Assembly: GCF_030332225.1 (NCBI RefSeq)
Contig: NZ_JAOWIF010000028.1
Span: 806,001 to 870,000, forward strand
Direction: 5' to 3'
Source of the DNA: Citrobacter sp. Cu233
GTDB lineage: Bacteria; Pseudomonadota; Gammaproteobacteria; Enterobacterales; Enterobacteriaceae
DNA length: 64,000 bases
The notes below the pieces were generated by a model. That model was not told where the DNA came from. It made no database searches and saw only the letters and a program-made list of their open reading frames with translations. Shown here in pieces: positions 10,939 through 22,692 of the stretch; position 1 is the first letter of the stretch; each line of letters opens with the position of its first letter. The position numbers were made by a program, and so were the translations under genes.

Positions 10939-13900
10939 TCAACCTGCGGCTGGCGTCGGATCGTCACCTTTGATGATGTCACGCTTAACCTCCGTCACTG
11001 TGTCACCTTTGGCATTATGCAGGTGCACTTCGAGTTGGTTAAAGGCGATATCAATATTGTTTTCACGGCATAAACGATCAACCGCGCGGTTCAGTTCATC
11101 GACCGTGTGGCTGCGATCCCGCAGTTCACGAACGTATAAACGCAGTTCATGATCCAACGTGCTGGCACCGAAAGCAGTAAAGAACACTGCCGGCTCCGGA
11201 TCGTGCATCACTTTCGGATGTTCCGTTGCCGCCTGCAGCAGCACTTTCTTCACTTTATCCAGATCTGAACCATAAGCCACACCAATACGAATAACCAAAC
11301 GTGTGGTGGTATCAGACAGTGACCAGTTGATCAGACGCTCCGTCACAAAAGCCTTATTCGGGATAATGACCTCTTTGCGATCGAAGTCGGTAATCGTTGT
11401 GGCACGAATACGGATCTTGCTGACCGTACCAGAGAACGTACCAATGGTAACCGTATCGCCAATACGTACCGGACGTTCAAACAGAATAATCAGACCCGAG
11501 ACGAAGTTACCGAAGATTTCCTGTAAGCCAAAACCCAGACCAACCGACAGGGCCGCAGCCAGCCACTGGAGTTTGTCCCACGATACGCCGAGCGATCCGA
11601 AGACTGTCATTGCCCCGATAGCGATAATCGCGTAATTGAGGATTGTGGTGATAGCATACGATGCGCCCTGGCGCATTTTGAGTCGCGAGAGCACCAGCAC
11701 TTCGAGCAAACCGGGTAAGTTGCGGATCAGTGCCCACGCCACCATCGAGGCAATAATGGCAAACAACAAACTGCCCATGGTGACATCTTTCACCACTGCA
11801 GCTCCCGCTTCAGTACCGTTGTAATGCCAAAGCGTAATGCTGTCGAGATAACTAAACACGGTGATCAGATCGGACCAGATTGCCCAGAACAGAACACCAA
11901 ACAGAGCCACCATCAACAGCATCGTAATACGCAGCGTTTGCTGGTTTACCTGTTCCAGCGCTATGGTCGGTTCTTCCTGCGGTTCTGCGCCTTCGGCCCC
12001 TTCTTTCACCAGATTCTGGCGACGCGCCAACGCACGACGCCAGGCGATGCGGCGTGCCGCCACGCTCAACCCACGCAGCACCGTCTGGTATAGCAGGTTC
12101 CAGACAATAACCAGATAAACCGTTTCAATCCAACGACCGGACAGGCGCAGCGTGGTATAGAAATAACCAGTCGCCGTCAGCACCATCAACGCAAGCGGGA
12201 TAATAGACAACACGGTAATAGTGACCAGACGCAGACCATGCGACTCTTTGTCACGCCAGCTTTCACGGCACATTGGCCACACCAGGAAGGCGATCAGCAG
12301 CAGGTTAAGGAAAATAACGACTTGCCCTAACACATCATCCATCAGATTAAGCGGCGACAGTTCAGCAATAACTGACCAGAAGTTAAGCGGCAACAGCGCA
12401 AGGCTAATACGCACAATCTGGCGACGCCAGTGGCTGGTCTGTTTCGCTGGCATGCCAAAATGACGTATCGCCACGCCATCTTTTTCCAGAACCTTCCAGC
12501 ACAGACCGAACACCAGCCAGAAAACGGTCATCTTCTTACTGAATGCCCACAGCAGATCGCTGACGTTTAATTGCATCGTCAGCAGAATCAAGCCTACAGC
12601 GAGAATAATCAGACATGCGGGTAAGGCTCTGATCAAATCAATCAGTATCGCTTTTGGCGTGTTGAGTTGGCTGTCATTACGCAAGTTCCCCACCGCCGCG
12701 GCGAGTTTTGCCTGATACTCTTTCAGCCATTTAAGACGCCAGCGGATGAGCCCGGCAATAAGCAGCAACGGCAGACCAGCCAGGAACGCAATGAATACCG
12801 CCGGCCAGGCTTTTTCCCAGTTCACGGTAATTTTCATCGACTTAAACTGGTCTTTAAGCGTTTGTGGGAACGCCTTGATCCAGTCCCAGTCCATCGGGCG
12901 GTTACTGTTTACCCAGAAGATTTGCTGCGTGAGGATCCCTTTCAGGTTTTTCGATACGCTCATTAACTGTTGTTGATTAATTTGCAGGTTAATGGCCATC
13001 ATCAATTGGTTACCCAACTGCTTATTCAACTGGTCCAACAGTTCACGACGCATATCCACAACCTGCAGCAAGGCATCATGGACTTCGCCATTCACTTCAT
13101 TGCTGTGCCCTTCTTCTAGCCTGGCGACAAACGCATCATTCTGGAATAGCGCATCACGCTGCTGGTTAACCTCGAACTGCTCCAGACGCAAGTCGGCGAT
13201 CCGGTTGGTCATGTCGGCAAGTTCATCCGCCGACGGCAGCGTTTGTTGTTGCTGGTACAGAATGCGTGACAACAGCAGGCTGCCTTTCAGCACGGCGATT
13301 TGTTCTTTAATATTGCGTTCAGATTGCAGCGCACGATCAAGCCAATTTTTGACTTTAATGTTTTGCTGCATCAGCGTGTTGCCGTTTTCGGTGGCAGATA
13401 TCAGACGCTGACTGAGCTGATGGTTAATATCAAGTTCTTGTTTAACTAACGGGTTGGTCTGGATACGCGCCGCTTCGTCTGGTGTTACCGCTTCCTGCGC
13501 CGTCTTTTCGGTTAGCGTCAGACGTTTGCTGTTCACCGCTTCTTGCAGCAACTGAAGCTGATGTTCAAGACGATTCGTATTCGCCGTTACATAATCACGC
13601 TGTTTCTGCAAGGTATCCTGCAAAACCGTGTTGCCTTCCAGACTCTTACGCTGTTGATCGATCTGCGCGCTCAGCAACGCTTGCTGCGCCTGCAGCAATA
13701 CCTGTTGGCTGGGGCGTAATGCCGCCTCACCCACATTAGTTCCATCCAGGCGATTGCGGATTTGCTGCATTTGCTGTGATGCGGTGTACATCGCATTTTG
13801 CACGCGCTCTGGCTGCGTTTGCAGCGAAACCAACTGACTGTTGTATGCTGCAAGGTCGTTTTGCGCGCTTTGCAGATCGTCCAGCACCTGTGCGACACGA

Positions 13901-14304
13901 GATTCAAGCTGGCGCAGGGAGAGCGTACTCAGCGTTTTCCGCGTTTCATCGTCATTATCGACATCGCTGAGTGAATTCAACGCATCCGTTGCCTGGCGCA
14001 TTTTCTCCGGCGCCTGAGCCACTTTCTGACGAAGCTGTACGGTCTCATCTTTCACGCGATCTATTTTATCCAGCGTGGCGATAGTATCGATGAGATCCTG
14101 CTGAACCAGTTTGTCCTGCGCGGAAAGATCTTTTTGTTTATTCAGCGCATCCAACTGGCTCTGAATATCCGCTTTTGTCGGCAGTTCACCATTCTGTTGC
14201 GCTCGCGCAAATGCTGATGACTGGCTGGACAGCAATAGAATGAAGAAAAGAATGCTTATAGCAATAAGATGCTGTGAACGTTTATAGAGCTGCAACATAG
14301 TCAT
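10939..14304 (-). CDS. mscK: Potassium-dependent mechanosensitive channel MscK (KefA)
   Basis: Large MscS-family channel that opens under membrane tension and needs high external K+. I choose ATG 14304 (MTMLQLYKRSQHL, 1121 residues, close to E. coli's 1120) over a TTG 15 codons upstream. A cleavable signal sequence is followed by a long periplasmic coiled-coil region (about residues 40-480, Gln/Leu-rich). A run of transmembrane helices follows, then the MscS core with GLGFGLQEIFGNFVSGLIILFERPVRIGDTV near residue 930. The cytoplasmic end contains LDHELRLYVRELRDRSHTVDE. Confidence 0.95.
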   Translation of the reverse strand: MTMLQLYKRSQHLIAISILFFILLLSSQSSAFARAQQNGELPTKADIQSQLDALNKQKDLSAQDKLVQQDLIDTIATLDKIDRVKDETVQLRQKVAQAPEKMRQATDALNSLSDVDNDDETRKTLSTLSLRQLESRVAQVLDDLQSAQNDLAAYNSQLVSLQTQPERVQNAMYTASQQMQQIRNRLDGTNVGEAALRPSQQVLLQAQQALLSAQIDQQRKSLEGNTVLQDTLQKQRDYVTANTNRLEHQLQLLQEAVNSKRLTLTEKTAQEAVTPDEAARIQTNPLVKQELDINHQLSQRLISATENGNTLMQQNIKVKNWLDRALQSERNIKEQIAVLKGSLLLSRILYQQQQTLPSADELADMTNRIADLRLEQFEVNQQRDALFQNDAFVARLEEGHSNEVNGEVHDALLQVVDMRRELLDQLNKQLGNQLMMAINLQINQQQLMSVSKNLKGILTQQIFWVNSNRPMDWDWIKAFPQTLKDQFKSMKITVNWEKAWPAVFIAFLAGLPLLLIAGLIRWRLKWLKEYQAKLAAAVGNLRNDSQLNTPKAILIDLIRALPACLIILAVGLILLTMQLNVSDLLWAFSKKMTVFWLVFGLCWKVLEKDGVAIRHFGMPAKQTSHWRRQIVRISLALLPLNFWSVIAELSPLNLMDDVLGQVVIFLNLLLIAFLVWPMCRESWRDKESHGLRLVTITVLSIIPLALMVLTATGYFYTTLRLSGRWIETVYLVIVWNLLYQTVLRGLSVAARRIAWRRALARRQNLVKEGAEGAEPQEEPTIALEQVNQQTLRITMLLMVALFGVLFWAIWSDLITVFSYLDSITLWHYNGTEAGAAVVKDVTMGSLLFAIIASMVAWALIRNLPGLLEVLVLSRLKMRQGASYAITTILNYAIIAIGAMTVFGSLGVSWDKLQWLAAALSVGLGFGLQEIFGNFVSGLIILFERPVRIGDTVTIGTFSGTVSKIRIRATTITDFDRKEVIIPNKAFVTERLINWSLSDTTTRLVIRIGVAYGSDLDKVKKVLLQAATEHPKVMHDPEPAVFFTAFGASTLDHELRLYVRELRDRSHTVDELNRAVDRLCRENNIDIAFNQLEVHLHNAKGDTVTEVKRDIIKGDDPTPAAG

Positions 14305-14431
14305 GAGAATGAACGTTTCTGAACCGGGAAAGTGACCGAAAATAGTCAAGCGGCAAGAATATCACGGCTGTGACGGACAGAATAGCAGGAGGGAAACCCT
14401 CCAGGAGAATTCCTGGTGCAGAAATGGTAAG

Positions 14432-15082
14432 TTAGCGTGTCTCCCCTGTCTGCAGGCGCAAGGTTGGACAAAGCAGGCACATCTCCAGCAACACCGCCAC
14501 GTAGTGGCGAGCCTCATTCTTCAGATCAAAAGATTCGGGGGCAAATAACCAGTTCTCCATGATCCCGGAAATATAGCTACGCATTAACACCGCTACACGA
14601 CGGGTGTTCAGGTTTTCCGGCAGCATGTTGACATCCATACAGTGGCGTAACGTTTTTTCTATACGGTCATAGTTTTCCAGGCACAGACTACGTTCGACTA
14701 ACTGAACTGATGCTATTTCCCCGACAAATTCGCATTTGTGGAATATAATCTCCATCAATAAACGTCGGCGTTCTTCTGTCACGGTAGTTTCAAGAACGTA
14801 AATTAAAATTTCTCTTAATACTGATAGTGGATCGTCGGGGAATTTTGCCTGATACTCAGTTTCTAACTCATCAATGTTAGGTTTTGCCAGCTCCCAGATT
14901 TCACTGAATAAATCCGACTTGTTTTTGAAATGCCAATAGATAGCACCGCGAGTTACACCAGCGGCTTTTGCGATCTCCGCAAGCGAGGTGGATGAGACCC
15001 CTTGTTGCGAAAACAAACGCAGAGCGACATCGAGAATGTGCTGTCGTGTTTCCTGTGCTTGTTGTTTGGTTTTTCGTGCCAT
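14432..15082 (-). CDS. acrR: TetR-type repressor AcrR
   Basis: Represses acrAB and itself, and is released by binding drugs and dyes. The 216 residues (215 in E. coli) start [20 protein letters not shown]. The N-terminal TetR helix-turn-helix is evident in [28 protein letters not shown]. The C-terminal ligand domain is divergent at its very end (LRLQTGETR), as is common between genera. It is divergent from acrA across a 141-base gap that contains a 24-bp operator palindrome. Its first codons overlap a marbox. Confidence 0.97.
   Translation of the reverse strand: MARKTKQQAQETRQHILDVALRLFSQQGVSSTSLAEIAKAAGVTRGAIYWHFKNKSDLFSEIWELAKPNIDELETEYQAKFPDDPLSVLREILIYVLETTVTEERRRLLMEIIFHKCEFVGEIASVQLVERSLCLENYDRIEKTLRHCMDVNMLPENLNTRRVAVLMRSYISGIMENWLFAPESFDLKNEARHYVAVLLEMCLLCPTLRLQTGETR
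15064..15082 (-). promoter_or_regulatory. Marbox (MarA/SoxS/Rob site) for acrAB, inside the acrR start
   Basis: The first 19 bases of acrR read ATGGCACGAAAAACCAAAC. This fits every defined position of the marbox consensus AYnGCACnnWnnRYYAAAY, and lies upstream of acrA where the E. coli acrAB marbox is known. Confidence 0.8.
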
Positions 15083-15110
15083 AGGTCAGTGAATTTACAG
15101 GCGTTAGATT

Positions 15111-15134
15111 TACATACATTTGTGAATGTATGTA
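15111..15134. promoter_or_regulatory. AcrR operator between acrR and acrA
   Basis: A 24-bp inverted repeat with arms TACATACATT and AATGTATGTA around a TGTG centre. This is the AcrR-binding palindrome known from E. coli, placed between the divergent acrR and acrA genes so that one dimer pair can control both. Confidence 0.88.
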
Positions 15135-15223
15135 CCATAGCACGACGATAATATAAACGCAGCAATGGGTTTATGGGCTTTCAGCCATTGATCAATTTGA
15201 AATCGGACACTCGAGGTTTACAT

Positions 15224-16417
15224 ATGAACAAAAACAGAGGGTTAACGCCTCTGGCAGTCGTTCTGATGCTCTCAGGCAGCTTAGCGCTAACAGGATGTGA
15301 CGACAAACAGGCCCAACAAGGGGGCCAGCAGATGCCAGAGGTTGGAGTTGTGACACTCAAAACTGAACCTCTACAGATCACCACTGAACTCCCGGGTCGC
15401 ACCAGTGCTTACCGCATTGCAGAAGTTCGCCCTCAGGTTAGCGGCATCATCCTGAAGCGTAATTTCACAGAAGGCGGCGACATTGAAGCGGGTGTGTCTC
15501 TCTATCAGATTGATCCTGCTACTTACCAGGCCGCTTATGAAAGCGCAAAAGGCGATCTGGCCAAGGCACAAGCCGCAGCAAATATCGCTCAGCTGACGGT
15601 TAAACGTTATCAGAAACTGTTAGGTACGAAGTACATCAGTCAACAGGACTATGATAGCGCGCAGGCAGATGCACAGCAGGCGAACGCTGCTGTTGTCGCT
15701 GCGAAAGCCGCGGTAGAAACTGCACGCATCAATCTGGCTTATACCAAAGTGACATCGCCGATCAGCGGTCGCATTGGTAAATCATCCGTTACGGAAGGCG
15801 CTCTGGTGCAAAACGGTCAGGCGACCGCACTGGCGACCGTTCAGCAGTTGGATCCCATCTATGTGGACGTAACGCAGTCAAGTAACGACTTCCTGCGCCT
15901 GAAACAAGAGTTAGCCAATGGCACGCTGAAACAAGAAAACGGTAAAGCGAAAGTCGAACTGGTCACCAGCGACGGTATTAAATTCCCGCAGTCCGGTACG
16001 CTGGAATTTTCTGATGTGACGGTAGATCAAACCACCGGATCGATTACGTTACGCGCAATCTTCCCGAACCCGGATCACACCTTACTGCCGGGTATGTTCG
16101 TCCGTGCCCGTCTGGAAGAAGGGGTTAACCCAACGGCAATACTGGTTCCGCAGCAAGGCGTGACCCGTACACCACGCGGTGAAGCCAGTGCGTTGGTTAT
16201 CGGTGCTGATGACAAAGTTGAAACGCGTCAAATTGTCGCCGCACAAGCGATTGGCGACAAATGGTTAGTCACTGATGGACTTAAGCCGGGCGACCGCGTG
16301 ATTGTCACAGGGCTGCAAAAAGTACGTCCTGGCGCGCAGGTAAAAGCGCAGGAAATCACCGCGGATAACAACCAGCAAGGCGCAAGCGGTAGCCAGTCTG
16401 AGCAGTCCAAGTCTTAA
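15224..16417 (+). CDS. acrA: Multidrug efflux periplasmic adaptor AcrA
   Basis: Membrane-fusion lipoprotein that links the AcrB pump to the TolC channel. The start at ATG 15224 (MNKNRGLTPLAVV) gives 397 residues, identical in length to E. coli. The lipobox LTGC places the acylated Cys at residue 25. The lipoyl/barrel-sandwich halves flank a helical hairpin rich in Ala and Gln (about residues 98-172), which contacts TolC. The beta-barrel and membrane-proximal domains follow, with a Gln/Ser-rich tail. acrB starts 22 bases after the stop. AcrR operator and marbox lie upstream. Confidence 0.98.
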   Translation: MNKNRGLTPLAVVLMLSGSLALTGCDDKQAQQGGQQMPEVGVVTLKTEPLQITTELPGRTSAYRIAEVRPQVSGIILKRNFTEGGDIEAGVSLYQIDPATYQAAYESAKGDLAKAQAAANIAQLTVKRYQKLLGTKYISQQDYDSAQADAQQANAAVVAAKAAVETARINLAYTKVTSPISGRIGKSSVTEGALVQNGQATALATVQQLDPIYVDVTQSSNDFLRLKQELANGTLKQENGKAKVELVTSDGIKFPQSGTLEFSDVTVDQTTGSITLRAIFPNPDHTLLPGMFVRARLEEGVNPTAILVPQQGVTRTPRGEASALVIGADDKVETRQIVAAQAIGDKWLVTDGLKPGDRVIVTGLQKVRPGAQVKAQEITADNNQQGASGSQSEQSKS

Positions 16418-16436
16418 CTTAAACAGGAGCCGTTAA

Positions 16437-19589
<3,153 letters not shown>

Positions 19590-19606
19590 TACATTCCTAA
19601 AGATAA

Positions 19607-19628
19607 GGCCGCGCAAGCGGCCTTTTTT
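19607..19628 (+). terminator. Rho-independent terminator of acrAB
   Basis: Stem GGCCGC/GCGGCC with loop GCAA, followed by six T residues, 17 bases after the acrB stop. Confidence 0.93.
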
Positions 19629-20077
19629 CTGGAAAAAAATCATAAAAATCGCTTATTGCGATTTCGTTTATTTTCTCTTGTTTAAATAAGCGATATAATC
19701 CTTGCGAGCTTAAAGGCTATTCTTAAAAAGCGTCACGAATCCTTATTTACTTAAATAAATATTAAGACTATTCCTAGTTTTCGTTCACAGAGCCGGTTGT
19801 CGCCTTTCGTTGCTAAACCTAAACAAGATAACTTGATGATTGGCCGAGAATAAAGAAGTTGTTCCATTTCGAATACCGGCATTTATCTGTTAAAATGTAA
19901 AAATGGGACTGCATCATAATTTTACATAATTGTAATTTTTCGTGATATGACGATGAAATCTTTTTTAGAGTAGATTATAGTTAAATCATCAGGAGTCGCG
20001 GGCAAGTTCCAGGTCGTTTGTTGTATCCATCCCGAAAGGTGTTCGGTTAGTCTAAACCACTAAGAAGGGGATGCGTT
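19629..20077. other. AT-rich 449-base gap between acrB and tomB
   Basis: No protein gene is evident. It contains a perfect 10-bp inverted repeat ATCGCTTATT/AATAAGCGAT (19648-19657, 19685-19694) overlapping a TATAAT (19694-19699). A small internal hairpin ATCGC-TTATT-GCGAT lies at 19648-19662. Further right a second -10-like GATTATAG lies near 19972. The tomB ribosome site AAGAAGGGG is at the right end. It is AT-rich like many H-NS/Hha-regulated leaders; a small RNA here cannot be excluded. Confidence 0.5.
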
Positions 20078-20452
20078 ATGGATGAATACTCACCGAAAAG
20101 ACATGATATCGCGCAGCTTAAATTTCTCTGCGAAACTCTGTATCATGACTGTCTTGCAAACCTTGAACAAAGCAACCATGGTTGGGTAAATGACCCTACC
20201 TCTGCAACCAGCTTGCAGCTCAATGAACTGATAGAGCATATTGCAACCTTCGCACTTAATTATAAAATTAAGTACAATGAGGACAATAAGCTGATCGCAC
20301 AGATTGATGAATACCTGGATGACACTTTTATGTTGTTCAGCAGTTATGGTATTAATACGCAGGATCTGCAGAAATGGCGGAAGTCAGGTAATCGACTGTT
20401 TCGCTGTTTTGTCAATGCCACCAGGGCTAATCCTGTCAGTTTGTCTTGTTAA
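20078..20452 (+). CDS. tomB: Hha toxicity modulator TomB
   Basis: Antitoxin-like partner of Hha. In E. coli it counters Hha toxicity and affects biofilm formation. The 124 residues equal E. coli TomB (YbaJ), opening MDEYSPKRHDIAQLKFLCETLY, mostly helical and acidic. AAGGGG precedes the ATG by seven bases. hha starts 27 bases after the stop, so the two form an operon. The long AT-rich leader upstream suggests nucleoid-protein control. Confidence 0.95.
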   Translation: MDEYSPKRHDIAQLKFLCETLYHDCLANLEQSNHGWVNDPTSATSLQLNELIEHIATFALNYKIKYNEDNKLIAQIDEYLDDTFMLFSSYGINTQDLQKWRKSGNRLFRCFVNATRANPVSLSC

Positions 20453-20479
20453 AAATTATTACAATCATAGGTAAGAGTT

Positions 20480-20698
20480 ATGTCCGATAAACCATTAACT
20501 AAAACAGATTATTTGATGCGCCTACGACGCTGTCAAACAATTGACACGCTTGAGCGTGTTATTGAGAAAAATAAATATGAATTGTCTGACAATGAACTGG
20601 CTGTATTTTACTCAGCCGCCGATCATCGTCTTGCTGAATTGACAATGAATAAGCTCTACGACAAGATCCCAACATCTGTTTGGAAATTTATTCGTTAA
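20480..20698 (+). CDS. hha: Haemolysin expression modulator Hha
   Basis: Small H-NS partner that helps silence AT-rich horizontally acquired genes. The 72 residues are essentially the E. coli protein: [33 protein letters not shown], with the conserved single Cys. It imitates the H-NS dimerisation domain and has no DNA-binding domain of its own. TAAGAG before the ATG is a modest ribosome site. Second gene of the tomB-hha pair. Confidence 0.97.
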   Translation: MSDKPLTKTDYLMRLRRCQTIDTLERVIEKNKYELSDNELAVFYSAADHRLAELTMNKLYDKIPTSVWKFIR

Positions 20699-20886
20699 TT
20701 GCTCATGAGGTTAAGTCAGGTATCGCGAAACATTTGTTTGTCTGACTGACCATTTCCCGTACCAACAACCATTATTTAATTCAAATCACGTGATTGCGAT
20801 CACAGCGAGAAAACGGGAACGTTCCCCTTCCCTGCATTGCGTTTTAAGGTACTGTGACGGCCTATCAGCAAACAGGAAAGTTCGTA

Positions 20887-21438
20887 ATGAGTGAAGATAA
20901 GCAAAAGATGATCGCCGGCGAATTGTATCGCCCGGCAGATGAAACATTGCGCAACGACCGTCTCCGTGCACGCCAACTCATCCACCGATACAATGCCACC
21001 GCACCCGATGCGCAGAGTGAACGTCAGGCTATCTTGCACGATCTATTGGGTCAAAGCGAAGGCGCTTACATTGAGCCCTCTTTTCGTTGCGACTACGGCT
21101 ATAACATTTATCTCGGCAAAGCATTTTACGCCAACTTCGACTGCGTCATGCTTGATGTCTGCCCAATCCACATCGGTGATAACTGTATGCTGGCACCGGG
21201 AGTCCATATCTATACGGCAACCCATCCATTGGACGCTAACGAACGCAACAGCGGAGTTGAACTAGGGAAACCTGTAACCATCGGGAATAATGTCTGGATC
21301 GGGGGGCGCGCAGTAATAAATCCGGGTGTAACACTGGGCGACAACGTGGTTGTGGCGTCAGGCGCAGTGGTGACTAAAAGCGTTCCGGCAAACACCGTCG
21401 TCGGAGGCAATCCGGCACGGAGCATCAAAACACTGTGA
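20887..21438 (+). CDS. maa: Maltose O-acetyltransferase
   Basis: Acetyl-CoA-dependent acetylation of maltose and other sugars. The start at ATG 20887 ([15 protein letters not shown]) gives 183 residues, as in E. coli; the open frame extends 11 codons upstream without homology. The N-terminal Mac domain is followed by left-handed beta-helix hexapeptide repeats ([42 protein letters not shown]). The catalytic His is in the TATHPLD block. Monocistronic between hha and ylaC. Confidence 0.95.
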   Translation: MSEDKQKMIAGELYRPADETLRNDRLRARQLIHRYNATAPDAQSERQAILHDLLGQSEGAYIEPSFRCDYGYNIYLGKAFYANFDCVMLDVCPIHIGDNCMLAPGVHIYTATHPLDANERNSGVELGKPVTIGNNVWIGGRAVINPGVTLGDNVVVASGAVVTKSVPANTVVGGNPARSIKTL

Positions 21439-21554
21439 TCTGATATGTAACTGTTATGCTAAATTGTGGTTAATCTGTTACTTTTCTCAGACGGTATCCC
21501 CTTTTAAAATGGGCTGATCCCTCCTGACTATTGCAGACTTCACGAAGGCAAGAG

Positions 21555-22025
21555 ATGACAGAAATACAACGCCTGCTTACCGAAACCATCGACGACTTAA
21601 ATATTCGCGAAAAGCGCGACAACAAACCGCGCTTTAGCATCAGCTTTATTCGTAAACATCCAGGGCTATTTATCGGCATGTATGTTGCGTTTTTTGCCAC
21701 GCTGGCGGTAATGCTGCAATCAGAAACACTGGTCGATTCGGTATGGCTGTTGGTTGTACTGTTCGTCTTACTCAACGCCTTTTTCTTTTTTGATGTTGCG
21801 CCGCGTTACCGCTTTGAAGACATTGACGTACTGGATTTCAGAGTCTGCTATAACGGTGAATGGTACAATACGCGCTTTGTGCCGCCCTCGCTCATCGACA
21901 CTATCCTGCACTCTCCCCAAGTCGACAATGAGCATAAGGCCCAATTGCAAAAAATGATTACGCGGAAAGGTGAACTGTCATTTTATGATGTCTTCACATT
22001 AACCCGCGCACAGGTCAGTCAGTGA
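21555..22025 (+). CDS. ylaC: Inner-membrane protein YlaC
   Basis: Function unknown. ATG 21555 ([16 protein letters not shown]) gives 156 residues like E. coli YlaC; a frame-internal start eight codons earlier adds no conserved sequence. Two adjacent transmembrane helices (about residues 37-56 and 64-80, [16 protein letters not shown] and [17 protein letters not shown]) separate an N-terminal basic segment from a soluble C-terminal domain starting [22 protein letters not shown]. It is convergent with rpmE2-rpmJ2, with a hairpin between them. Confidence 0.92.
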   Translation: MTEIQRLLTETIDDLNIREKRDNKPRFSISFIRKHPGLFIGMYVAFFATLAVMLQSETLVDSVWLLVVLFVLLNAFFFFDVAPRYRFEDIDVLDFRVCYNGEWYNTRFVPPSLIDTILHSPQVDNEHKAQLQKMITRKGELSFYDVFTLTRAQVSQ

Positions 22026-22043
22026 TTAAACTCTGTCACAAAC

Positions 22044-22075
22044 AAAAAAGTGCGTCCCCCGAGGGGAACGCACTT
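22044..22075. terminator. Terminator between convergent ylaC and rpmJ2
   Basis: Stem AAGTGCGT-CCCC / GGGG-a-ACGCACTT. On the minus strand six T residues follow, so it ends the rpmE2-rpmJ2 message. It may also slow ylaC read-through. Confidence 0.85.
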
Positions 22076-22101
22076 CAGTCCCTGTAATGCTGGCAAAGTG
22101 A

Positions 22102-22242
22102 CTAACGTCTTTTTTTACGGCCCTGTACCGCTTTAAACCGCGGATTCGTTTTGCAGATGACGTACAAACGCCCTTTGCGTTTGACTATCTGGCAGTCAGG
22201 GTGCCGCTGTTTGGCGCTGCGAAGTGAATTGAGTACCTGCAT
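22102..22242 (-). CDS. rpmJ2: Zinc-independent 50S ribosomal protein L36 paralogue
   Basis: Alternative L36 (YkgO type) used when zinc is scarce. The 46 residues [20 protein letters not shown]...GRKKRR match E. coli YkgO. Two Cys remain but the canonical L36 zinc quartet (Cys-x2-Cys...Cys...His) is absent. The open frame continues upstream in the rpmE2 coding strand, but the ATG at 22242, one base after the rpmE2 stop (TAA-G-ATG), is the family start and implies coupled translation. Confidence 0.95.
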   Translation of the reverse strand: MQVLNSLRSAKQRHPDCQIVKRKGRLYVICKTNPRFKAVQGRKKRR

Positions 22243-22243
22243 C

Positions 22244-22504
22244 TTAACCTCGCTTAGTGCCAATGAAGTGGCCGAAACGTTTCTGGAAACGCGCCGCGCT
22301 GCCTTCGTTATCGAAGGTTTTTTGTTTACCGGTGTAGTACGGATGTGACTTAGACGAGATATCAAGCGTTACGTACGGGTACATTTGGCCCTCGAACTCA
22401 ATCTCTCGTTCGGTTTTGATAGTCGAACCGACCTTAAAGTATTCATTGGCACTGGTATCGTGAAACACCACAGGGCGATAAAAAGGGTGGATATCCGGCT
22501 TCAT
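22244..22504 (-). CDS. rpmE2: Zinc-independent 50S ribosomal protein L31 type B
   Basis: L31 paralogue (YkgM) that replaces the zinc-binding L31 and so frees zinc under starvation. The 86 residues contain no cysteine at all, the hallmark of the C-minus form. They start [16 protein letters not shown] and include [15 protein letters not shown] and the ribosomal signature [25 protein letters not shown]. First gene of the rpmE2-rpmJ2 pair. A Zur-type palindrome lies 15-32 bases upstream of its ATG, so zinc-responsive repression is expected. Confidence 0.96.
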   Translation of the reverse strand: MKPDIHPFYRPVVFHDTSANEYFKVGSTIKTEREIEFEGQMYPYVTLDISSKSHPYYTGKQKTFDNEGSAARFQKRFGHFIGTKRG

Positions 22505-22518
22505 GGTAACCTCAATTT

Positions 22519-22536
22519 GTTACGTTATAACATAAC
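22519..22536. promoter_or_regulatory. Zur box upstream of rpmE2-rpmJ2
   Basis: GTTACGTTATAACATAAC is an almost perfect 18-bp palindrome with the TGTTATAA/TTATAACA-type core of enterobacterial Zur sites. It sits directly before the genes Zur is known to repress (ykgM-ykgO). Confidence 0.85.
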
Positions 22537-22692
22537 CAACAAAATACACCACTCCCGTACAGATCTCAACCTGATTTATGCTATGGGTAATTTATCGGAG
22601 TGATAAGTGCCCCTAAATATATGATGCCAATCGAATTGCTTTATTAGCTTTCGGATATACTTTCTCTACGCTGTGTTAATAAGGATATCACT

